Below are positions 1 to 5,356 of a stretch of 7,884 bases of DNA, one piece after another (the first letter of the stretch is position 1; every line of letters begins with the position of its first letter). Under the pieces are notes generated by a model. That model was not told where the DNA came from. It made no database searches and was given only the letters and a program-made list of their open reading frames with translations. The DNA comes from an uncultured Dehalococcoidia bacterium (GTDB lineage: Bacteria; Chloroflexota; Dehalococcoidia; Tepidiformales; Tepidiformaceae): contig CALMIW010000241.1 in the NCBI GenBank assembly GCA_937864275.1, positions 1-7,884 on the forward strand. The letters are read 5' to 3'. The position numbers and the translations under genes are program-made.

Positions 1-3000
1 CGATGAACTTGCGCTCCTCGTGGTCCGGGTCGACGTTGCCGGGATACCCCAGCATCAGGACCCCAAGTGCTTCGTTCGCGTGCATGACCGGGGCCAGGAG
101 GATGGAGTCCCAGTTTGCCGACTCGAAGTACGGCTTGGCTGCCGCGTATCGGGGATCCCGCAGCCGCTCGCTGAGTGCGCCGGGGAGGTAAATCGTTCGC
201 CTTTCGGCCATCGCCCGGAGGGCCGCCGTTCCACCGCCCCCGCGGAACGAGGCCTGCATCGCCTCGTCGAAACCGTCGGGAACGCCGTCGGCGCCGAGCA
301 TGCGCATCCCGCCGCCAGGGCCATCAGCGAGCGCCGCGGCACAGGTCACCGCGGTGGTTGCCCGCACGATGTGGGCCGCCATCCGGTTCATCAGCTCCGG
401 CAGCGAGAGCTCGAGCGAGAAGCTGGAGGCGATCAGCGTCAGCGCCTCCAGCTGGCGGACGCGCTTCTCCGTCTGCGCGAACAGCATCGCGTTCTCGATC
501 GCGGTCGCCGCCTGCCGCGCCATCGCCGAAAGGAGGCTGATCTCGCGTTCGTCGGGCGCCTCGTTCGGGCGGTAGTAGGTCTCGAGGGTGCCGAGATCCC
601 GGTCGCCGTAGCGCATCGGCACGATCACGATGGTGTCCCACTCGACCCCTTCCACCAGGGGCCGCAGGTTCGCGTAGTGCGGTTCCTCCGCCACTGCCGT
701 TCGGACGCTGCGGACGACGACAGGCTGGTGAGTAGCGAGCGCCTGCTGGTTCGGGCGTGGCGCTCCCTTGCGGATCGCTTCGTCGATCACCCCGAAGAAA
801 CCTTCCGGCAGTCCCACCTCGCCACCGAGGGCGAGCATCCCTTCCGAGTCCACCGTGCTCAGCGAGGCCGCCACCGCGTGAGTGGATTCGACCACGCGTT
901 GTGCGACCGACTTCAGCGTGGCTTCCACCGACTTTTCGAGGTCGAGTGCCGTCGCCACGCGCGAGAGCGCGGTCATCTCGGCCGCGCGCCGCTCGGCCTC
1001 GGCGAAGAGCCGGGCGTTCTCGATCGCGATCGCCGCCTGGTTGGCGATTGCCATGCCGAGGCTCGCGTCGTTCTCGCTGAACTTCCCTTCTTCGTCGGAG
1101 GAAACCCCGATGAAGCCGATGAAGCGCCCCTTGTGCACCATCGGCAGCGCCATCCAGGCCACGATCCGCGAGAACGTCGTATCCAGCAGGCCGCCGGCGA
1201 TCCAGCGGAAGTCGCGCGCGAATGGGGTCTCGCCGCGCACGTTCGCCACCACGATCGGCTTTCCGTTCAGGAGTTCGACGAAGGAGTTCCGCAGGCCCGA
1301 TGCCGGGAACCGCCGCGACTCGATCGGCAGGGAGACGCTGCCCCGGCTCCCGGGGCCCCGGGCGAATTGCGTCACCAGTTCGTCGCCCTCCAGGACGAGC
1401 ACCGAGCCCCCGGTAGAAGGCACCACCTGGGCAAGCTGGTCCAAAACGAGGGAGAAGAGCTCTTCCATGTCCAGCGTCGAAGTCACCGTGTTCGAGACGT
1501 CGAGCAGGAGCGAGAGCTGCCTCGTCCGCTCTTCAACGCGCTTCTCCAGCAGCTCCTGCTGGGCCACTTCCTCGGTCACGTCGCGGATGACGGAGAGGAT
1601 GTGCGGCCTGCCGAAGTACGTCGCCCGCGTCGCGAAAATGCTGGAGACGAAGGTGCTCCCGTCCTTGCGGACGGCCGTCGCCCGCGTGCGGAAGGGCCGC
1701 CCGTCGGCGATGGCCGAGTAGAACGCCTCGACTTTGCCGAGCGAGGCGGGCTGGAGGACGGCGAACGGTTCGAGCGAACGCAGCTCGTCGAGGCTGTACC
1801 CGTACATCGCCTGCGCCGCGAGGTTGGCATCGACGATGCGCTCGTCCATATCGGTGATGAAGATGGCGTCGCTCACCGATTGGAAGATCTGGCGGGTGCT
1901 CTCTTCGCGCTCGGCCAGGGCCCGGGCCGTCTGCTCGCGTTCGGTGATCTCGTGGATGAGCGCGTCGTTTCGCGTGCGCACCTCCTGGATCATCCGGTTG
2001 AACGAGGCTGCAAGGTCGCCCAGTTCGTCCTTCGATTGCACCGGGATCGAAGCGTTGAAGTTGCCCGCGGCTACCGCCCGCGTTCCCGAAACGAGGGCCT
2101 CGATCGGGACCATGAGGATCCGGCGGTTCAGCCACGCCGTGCTTCCCAGCGCCATGAGGAAGAGCAGCATCATCGCAAGGATGATGAACCCGACCGTCCG
2201 GTTGCCCTCCGACTCGATCGATTCGGTCACGCTGCCCGCCTCGGCCGTCAACTCGTCGACCGGCGCCACCAGGGCAAGGCTTCCGCCGACAGACTGGATC
2301 GGCGCGTAGGCAACGAAGTAGTCGCGTCCCTCGAACGCGAAGCGCGCGACGTTGGTCTTGCCCTCCTTCATGTCCTGGAGGGCGGCGGCGAACGCCGGGT
2401 TCGAGCCTTCGACCGCAAGCCCGAGCAGCAGCTCGTACTTCCTGGTTTTGAGGAACTCTCCATCGCGGTCCAGGTAGAACGCGTACCCGCCCGGCGTGGG
2501 GGCGATGCTGTCCACGGTGGAGGACAGCAGGTCGAGCGAGACGTCCACGCCGATGAGCCCGCGGTAGCCGGTCTCGTCGTACACCGGCGTGTACGCGGTG
2601 ATCACCAGGCCGCGCCGCGCCTCATCGTCGTAGGGCGATGTCCAGACCGTCTGTTGCGAGGGATTGCCGGCGGAACCGATCTGGCTGTGCAGGTTCGCGA
2701 TGTCGGCGACGGATGTCGTGGACTCAATCAGCGAGTTCGTCGGAGGGTAGTAGCGCGTCACCCCATCCACCGAGACGTAGAAGATGGCGATCGGCCGGAA
2801 TGGGTCCTCGATGAGGCTCCCTTCGTTGTCGGAGAAGAGCGAAACGAATAAGCCGTCCAGGACGGCCGATTCGGTGATGTCCTTCTGCACCCGCGGCGTG
2901 ATTGCGGTCCCCGGGGGGACGATCAGGTCCGTCGTGCGGAAGGGTGAAGAGTCGAAACGTATCCCGGAGGGGGCGGTAGCGAGCGACGCCGGATCGATCG

Positions 3001-3286
3001 GTTCCGAAGTCTGGCCCTTGAGCGCGAGAAACCAGCCCGATTGGTGTCCCCAGTCGGCGGCTGGCGCAAGCTGCAGTGCCCCGATGTATGACTGCTGGTC
3101 CGCCGTTTCGAGGAGGTGGGCCCGGCCCTCGCGCTCGAGGCCGAGGCGGCTCTTTTCGGCGGCATTGTCCTGGGACCGGTTGAAGCCGACGAGCACGAGA
3201 ATGGCCGTCGCCGTCCCGAGCAGCAGGATGAAAACGAGCAGCGAAAGGTTGAGCTTGGGGCCGAGCCGCAGGGACAACGATGGCAT
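1..3286 (-). CDS. Large membrane sensor (probable histidine kinase): dCache-HAMP-PAS-GAF-GAF-GAF, C-terminus off the left edge
   Basis: The minus-strand frame is open from ATG at 3286 to the left edge, giving 1095 visible residues without a stop. Residues about 12-36 form a first membrane helix. An extracellular region follows to about 362, with dCache-like motifs: W215 followed by SPYDD, then a TAYTPVYD stretch, then GVDVS around D248. A second helix lies at about 365-385, and HAMP at about 387-440 (DELGDLAASFNRM). A PAS domain spans about 460-572 and ends in SVIRDVTEE. A short coiled coil leads into three GAF domains at about 585-755, 765-934 and 940 onward; the first two end in AIENARLF and AIENAMLF. 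The family senses a ligand outside the cell and signals inside. The catalytic part lies beyond the window. Its 20-bp spacing behind a NarL-type regulator favours a HisKA_3/HATPase kinase; a SpoIIE phosphatase or GGDEF end is possible. The start has a good ribosome binding site and sits just before the first helix. Confidence 0.88.
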   Translation of the reverse strand, partial: MPSLSLRLGPKLNLSLLVFILLLGTATAILVLVGFNRSQDNAAEKSRLGLEREGRAHLLETADQQSYIGALQLAPAADWGHQSGWFLALKGQTSEPIDPASLATAPSGIRFDSSPFRTTDLIVPPGTAITPRVQKDITESAVLDGLFVSLFSDNEGSLIEDPFRPIAIFYVSVDGVTRYYPPTNSLIESTTSVADIANLHSQIGSAGNPSQQTVWTSPYDDEARRGLVITAYTPVYDETGYRGLIGVDVSLDLLSSTVDSIAPTPGGYAFYLDRDGEFLKTRKYELLLGLAVEGSNPAFAAALQDMKEGKTNVARFAFEGRDYFVAYAPIQSVGGSLALVAPVDELTAEAGSVTESIESEGNRTVGFIILAMMLLFLMALGSTAWLNRRILMVPIEALVSGTRAVAAGNFNASIPVQSKDELGDLAASFNRMIQEVRTRNDALIHEITEREQTARALAEREESTRQIFQSVSDAIFITDMDERIVDANLAAQAMYGYSLDELRSLEPFAVLQPASLGKVEAFYSAIADGRPFRTRATAVRKDGSTFVSSIFATRATYFGRPHILSVIRDVTEEVAQQELLEKRVEERTRQLSLLLDVSNTVTSTLDMEELFSLVLDQLAQVVPSTGGSVLVLEGDELVTQFARGPGSRGSVSLPIESRRFPASGLRNSFVELLNGKPIVVANVRGETPFARDFRWIAGGLLDTTFSRIVAWMALPMVHKGRFIGFIGVSSDEEGKFSENDASLGMAIANQAAIAIENARLFAEAERRAAEMTALSRVATALDLEKSVEATLKSVAQRVVESTHAVAASLSTVDSEGMLALGGEVGLPEGFFGVIDEAIRKGAPRPNQQALATHQPVVVRSVRTAVAEEPHYANLRPLVEGVEWDTIVIVPMRYGDRDLGTLETYYRPNEAPDEREISLLSAMARQAATAIENAMLFAQTEKRVRQLEALTLIASSFSLELSLPELMNRMAAHIVRATTAVTCAAALADGPGGGMRMLGADGVPDGFDEAMQASFRGGGGTAALRAMAERRTIYLPGALSERLRDPRYAAAKPYFESANWDSILLAPVMHANEALGVLMLGYPGNVDPDHEERKFI

Positions 3287-3293
3287 GCGCTCG

Positions 3294-3298
3294 TCCTT
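3294..3298 (-). promoter_or_regulatory. Ribosome binding site of the sensor gene
   Basis: AAGGA on the minus strand lies 7 nt before the ATG at 3286, inside the 20-bp gap after the regulator stop codon. It supports this start and implies that the regulator and sensor are translated from one transcript. Confidence 0.6.
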
Positions 3299-3306
3299 GC
3301 CCGCGC

Positions 3307-3939
3307 CTAGTCGACCGGGCCGAGGCCGATTTGGCGGGCGTAGAGCGCCGCCTGCGTCCGGCTCTGGACGCCCAGCTTCACGAGGATGCTCGAGACATGC
3401 GTCTTCACCGTGTTTTCGCCGATGAATAACGCAGCCGCGATTTCCTTATTCGCCTTGCCCTGGGCGAGGAGGCGGAGGACGTCGGTTTCCCGCTCGGTCA
3501 GCGTCTCGGGGCTCTCCGGCGCGCGCACTTCGCGCACCAGCCGCGCCGCGGCCTGCGGCGAAAGCTGCACCTGCCCGTTCGCCGCCGCCTTGATGGCCCG
3601 GGTGAGTTCCTCGGCCTGCGTGTCTTTCAGAAGGTAGCCGATGGCGCCCGCCCGCACCGCGCCCACAACGGAGGCGTCTTCCAACACCGAGGTCAGGGCG
3701 ATCACTTCCGTATCTGGCACTTCCCGGCGGATGTGGCCGATCGCCGTGATCCCATCCATGACGGGCATGAGCAGGTCCATCAGGACGACGTCCGGCTTCA
3801 ACTGCTTGGCGAGAGCGAGTGCCTCGCTGCCGTTCTGCGCCTCGGCGATGACTTCGAAATCACCGTCGTCCTGGAGAAACATCTTCAGGCCCTGGCGGAC
3901 GACGGCGTGGTCGTCCGCGATCACGATTCGGATGGGCAT
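3307..3939 (-). CDS. NarL/LuxR-family response regulator (LiaR-like)
   Basis: This is a complete 210-residue two-domain regulator, the usual length for the NarL/FixJ family. The receiver occupies about 3-120: acidic pair D9/D10, phosphoacceptor D55 in VVLMDLLMP, switch T83 in ALTS, and K105 in GYLLKD. A linker leads to a GerE/LuxR-type helix-turn-helix at about 145-203, with the hallmark sequence LTERETDVLRLLAQGKANKEIA followed by ENTVKTHVSSIL. All expected phosphorylation residues are present, so it should be activated by a histidine kinase, dimerise and bind DNA. The sensor gene follows 20 bp downstream and is the obvious partner. Response regulator first and sensor second is a common arrangement. 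The ATG at 3939 is preceded by GGAGG. Candidate targets are the region upstream of itself and the divergent transporter genes; that is inference from position. No motif distinguishes LiaR, DegU or NarL subgroups firmly. Confidence 0.95.
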   Translation of the reverse strand: MPIRIVIADDHAVVRQGLKMFLQDDGDFEVIAEAQNGSEALALAKQLKPDVVLMDLLMPVMDGITAIGHIRREVPDTEVIALTSVLEDASVVGAVRAGAIGYLLKDTQAEELTRAIKAAANGQVQLSPQAAARLVREVRAPESPETLTERETDVLRLLAQGKANKEIAAALFIGENTVKTHVSSILVKLGVQSRTQAALYARQIGLGPVD

Positions 3940-3943
3940 GGTT

Positions 3944-3948
3944 CCTCC
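3944..3948 (-). promoter_or_regulatory. Ribosome binding site of the NarL-type regulator
   Basis: A perfect GGAGG on the minus strand sits 4 nt from the ATG at 3939. The spacing is slightly short but workable, and it fixes the start at the residue expected for the family (MPIRIVIADDH). Confidence 0.6.
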
Positions 3949-3987
3949 ACGAACACCGTGCGACGAACCTGTCGGGTACGTCCATGA

Positions 3988-3993
3988 ACTATA
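3988..3993 (-). promoter_or_regulatory. Candidate -10 element for the regulator-sensor operon
   Basis: On the minus strand TATAGT matches the sigma-70 -10 consensus at five of six bases and is one of very few AT-rich hexamers in the gap. It would place the transcript start near 3980, with a leader of about 40 nt. I see no convincing -35 at the right distance, which would fit an activator-dependent promoter or a false positive. Confidence 0.3.
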
Positions 3994-4015
3994 TCACCGT
4001 GAGTCTGGCGAACCT

Positions 4016-4034
4016 TCCTCCGCCTTTGGGAGGA
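4016..4034. repeat. Short inverted repeat in the divergent gap
   Basis: TCCTCC and GGAGGA are separated by a 7-nt spacer (GCCTTTG). The 6-bp arms could form a small hairpin or a two-fold operator site. On the minus strand it lies about 20 bp upstream of the candidate -10, which suits an activator site. Such a short repeat can arise by chance in GC-rich DNA. Confidence 0.35.
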
Positions 4035-4041
4035 GATTCCG

Positions 4042-4063
4042 TTCCCCCGAAGTGATTTCCCCC
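4042..4063. repeat. Direct repeat of TTCCCCC in the divergent gap
   Basis: Two copies of TTCCCCC begin 15 bp apart (4042-4048 and 4057-4063), separated by GAAGTGAT. Direct heptamers on nearly the same helical face spacing are a form used by some response regulators, so this is a candidate binding site. Chance is not excluded. Confidence 0.3.
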
Positions 4064-4103
4064 AACCAATCCGCGGCATGACGCGCCGGGGCGGTCCCCT
4101 CCC

Positions 4104-4109
4104 TACTGT
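4104..4109 (+). promoter_or_regulatory. Possible -10 of a leaderless receiver transcript
   Basis: TACTGT fits the loose TAnnnT -10 pattern and lies 7 nt before the GTG at 4117, the spacing seen for leaderless messages in many GC-rich bacteria. It would also explain why neither candidate start of this gene has a Shine-Dalgarno sequence. No good -35 was found at 16-18 bp, so this is speculative. Confidence 0.2.
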
Positions 4110-4116
4110 TGAGAAC

Positions 4117-4506
4117 GTGATTGACGCCACGATTCGCCTCCTCCTCGTCGACGATGAAGCCCGGGTTCGCCAGGGCCTGCGCATGTGCATGGCCGGAGAA
4201 CCCGACTTCGATGTCGTTGGCGAGGCCGAGGAAGGGGGAGCCGCGGTCGGACTGGCCGCCGAGCTCTCCCCGGACGTTGTGGTCCTGGACCTGCGAATGC
4301 GCGGGCTCGGCGGCATAGAAGCCGCCAGGGCCCTGGCAGACCTGCAGCCATCGGCCCGCGTCGTTGTTCTTTCCCTGCAGGACGATGCCAACACCCGCCG
4401 CGAGGCGATCGCTTCGGGTGCCACCGCCTTCGTCGGGAAACAGGAAGGCATCGCTCGCCTCTTCGAGGTCATCCGCGCCGTCGCGTGCGGCGGGGACTCG
4501 AACTGA
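4117..4506 (+). CDS. Receiver-only (single-domain) response regulator, NarL-type receiver
   Basis: From GTG at 4117 this reads 129 residues and consists of one receiver domain. Key sites are the acidic pair in LLLVDDEA (residues 12-13), phosphoacceptor D58 in VVVLDLRM, switch S86 in VVLSL and K108 in AFVGK, so phosphorylation should work. The proline normal four residues after the phosphoacceptor (LRMPG) is arginine here (LRMRG). The protein ends at VIRAVACGGDSN, exactly where NarL-family proteins enter the linker to their DNA-binding domain. Only 43 bp remain before the next gene, so no HTH is present in any frame. An ATG at 4078 adds 13 residues with no family look. GTG is preferred because it begins close to the first strand, although neither has a clear ribosome binding site. 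It leads the ABC transporter genes. Role (inference): phosphate sink, competitor of the neighbouring regulator, or direct protein-contact modulator. Confidence 0.85.
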   Translation: MIDATIRLLLVDDEARVRQGLRMCMAGEPDFDVVGEAEEGGAAVGLAAELSPDVVVLDLRMRGLGGIEAARALADLQPSARVVVLSLQDDANTRREAIASGATAFVGKQEGIARLFEVIRAVACGGDSN

Positions 4507-4533
4507 CGGATCGTCAAATCCATTCGCATCCAA

Positions 4534-4541
4534 GGGAGAGG
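4534..4541 (+). promoter_or_regulatory. Ribosome binding site of the ABC ATPase (upstream start)
   Basis: GGGAGAGG ends 8 nt before the ATG at 4550, within the 43-bp gap after the receiver gene. It is the stronger of two sites that could start the ATPase. The other is GAGGGA at 4615-4620, 7 nt before an in-frame ATG at 4628. Confidence 0.55.
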
Positions 4542-4549
4542 AAACCACG

Positions 4550-5356
4550 ATGCAAAACGAAATCGCCATCAACATCAACGCCGGGTCGCCGGCTTCCAGG
4601 TCCTCCGCAAACACGAGGGAACAGAACATGACCGCACTCCAGGCAGAATCCCGCGCTCGCGTCGCCGCCGAGCCCATCATCCAGATCAACAGCGTCGTGA
4701 AGACCTACGACATGGGCACCCAGCAGGTGCAGGCGCTGAAGGGCGTCTCGTTGAACGTTCACAAGGGCGAGATGGTCGCCATCATGGGTCCTTCCGGGTG
4801 TGGGAAGACCACGCTGCTGAACTGCGCTTCCGGCCTCGACATCGTCGATGCCGGCACCATCAGCATCGCCGGCGCGAATTTGGCCGAACTCTCGGACAAG
4901 ACGCGCACCACCTTCCGCGCCCGCAACATGGGCTTCGTCTTCCAGACCTACAACCTTCTCCCGGTGCTTTCCGCCGTGGAGAACGTCGAGCTCCCGCTCA
5001 TCGTCTCGGGCGTCAGCCCGAAGGACGCTCGCCAGCGCGCCCACGCGGCCCTCGAGACCGTCGGCCTGCGCCAGATCGCCAACAATCGCCCCGCCCAGCT
5101 CAGCGGCGGCCAGCGCCAGCGCGTCACCATCGCCCGCTCGCTGGTGAACGAGCCCGAGATCGTCTGGGCCGATGAGCCCACCGGCGCCCTCGATTCGAAG
5201 ACCGCCGACGACATCATGGGCCTGATGGAGCAGCTCAACGCCGAGAAGGGCCTCACCTTCGTCATCGTCACCCACGATCCCGGCGTCGGCGCGCGCTGCA
5301 ACCGCATCGTCCGCATGCGCGACGGCAGCATCGTTTCCGAGGAGCACACCCGGTGA
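4550..5356 (+). CDS. ABC transporter ATP-binding protein, MacB/LolD type
   Basis: This 268-residue cytoplasmic ATPase powers the FtsX-type permease encoded immediately downstream. All nucleotide-binding motifs are intact: Walker A GPSGCGKTT (80-88), Q-loop Q132 in FVFQTYNLLP, signature LSGGQRQR (184-191), Walker B IVWADEP with catalytic E209, D-loop ALDS, and switch H242 in VIVTHDP. The sequences VFQTYNLLP and ENVELPL are typical of the LolD/MacB (lipoprotein/macrolide export) group. The family is usually about 225-235 residues; here a polar tail of some 40 residues precedes the ABC fold. An in-frame ATG at 4628 with its own GAGGGA would give 242 residues, still slightly long. The gene starts 43 bp after the receiver gene, and its TGA overlaps the permease GTG (GTGA), so the two are almost certainly translationally coupled. 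The substrate cannot be read from the ATPase. Confidence 0.95.
   Translation: MQNEIAININAGSPASRSSANTREQNMTALQAESRARVAAEPIIQINSVVKTYDMGTQQVQALKGVSLNVHKGEMVAIMGPSGCGKTTLLNCASGLDIVDAGTISIAGANLAELSDKTRTTFRARNMGFVFQTYNLLPVLSAVENVELPLIVSGVSPKDARQRAHAALETVGLRQIANNRPAQLSGGQRQRVTIARSLVNEPEIVWADEPTGALDSKTADDIMGLMEQLNAEKGLTFVIVTHDPGVGARCNRIVRMRDGSIVSEEHTR
4615..4620 (+). promoter_or_regulatory. Alternative ribosome binding site inside the ABC ATPase 5' end
   Basis: GAGGGA lies 7 nt before the in-frame ATG at 4628 (MTALQAES...). It makes that ATG a credible second or true start and leaves residues 1-26 of the longer form in doubt. Confidence 0.35.
5339..5344 (+). promoter_or_regulatory. Ribosome binding site of the permease within the ATPase 3' end
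   Basis: GAGGAG, encoding part of the ATPase tail, is 8 nt before the GTG at 5353. The GTG overlaps the ATPase stop (GTGA at 5353-5356), a standard arrangement for translational coupling of ATPase and permease in matched amounts. Confidence 0.6.

Larger units (their letters stand above)
3940..4116. promoter_or_regulatory. Divergent intergenic control region
   Basis: This is the only sizeable non-coding stretch in the window, about 177 bp between the starts of the two divergent gene groups. It is less GC-rich around 3985-3995 and 4050-4070 than its surroundings. It must carry the promoter of the regulator-sensor pair and very probably that of the receiver-ABC group. It contains a short inverted repeat, a direct repeat of TTCCCCC, and two copies of CACCGTG (3954-3960 and 3995-4001). 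If the upstream ATG at 4078 were the receiver start, the region would shrink to 138 bp. Confidence 0.65.

Noticed and set aside
20..2851. Very long plus-strand open frame of 943 codons opposite the sensor gene
   Set aside because: Its translation is dominated by Arg, His, Asp and Glu runs with no domain, membrane or motif logic. The opposite strand reads a continuous multi-domain sensor in the same interval. In GC-rich DNA the antisense frame of a real gene is often open.
4364..4549. Upstream extension of the ABC ATPase frame to an ATG at 4364
   Set aside because: It would overlap the receiver gene by more than 140 bp in another frame. The extra residues look like non-coding Arg/Ser/Pro sequence, and a good ribosome binding site precedes 4550.
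4507..4549. Possible remnant of a LuxR-type HTH or a terminator after the receiver gene
   Set aside because: Only 43 bp are available. No LTERE-like coding trace exists in any frame, and there is no hairpin followed by a T-run.
3994..4689. Minus-strand open frame of 231 codons opposite the receiver gene
   Set aside because: It overlaps the divergent control region and is antisense to the receiver domain. The sequence shows no family features.
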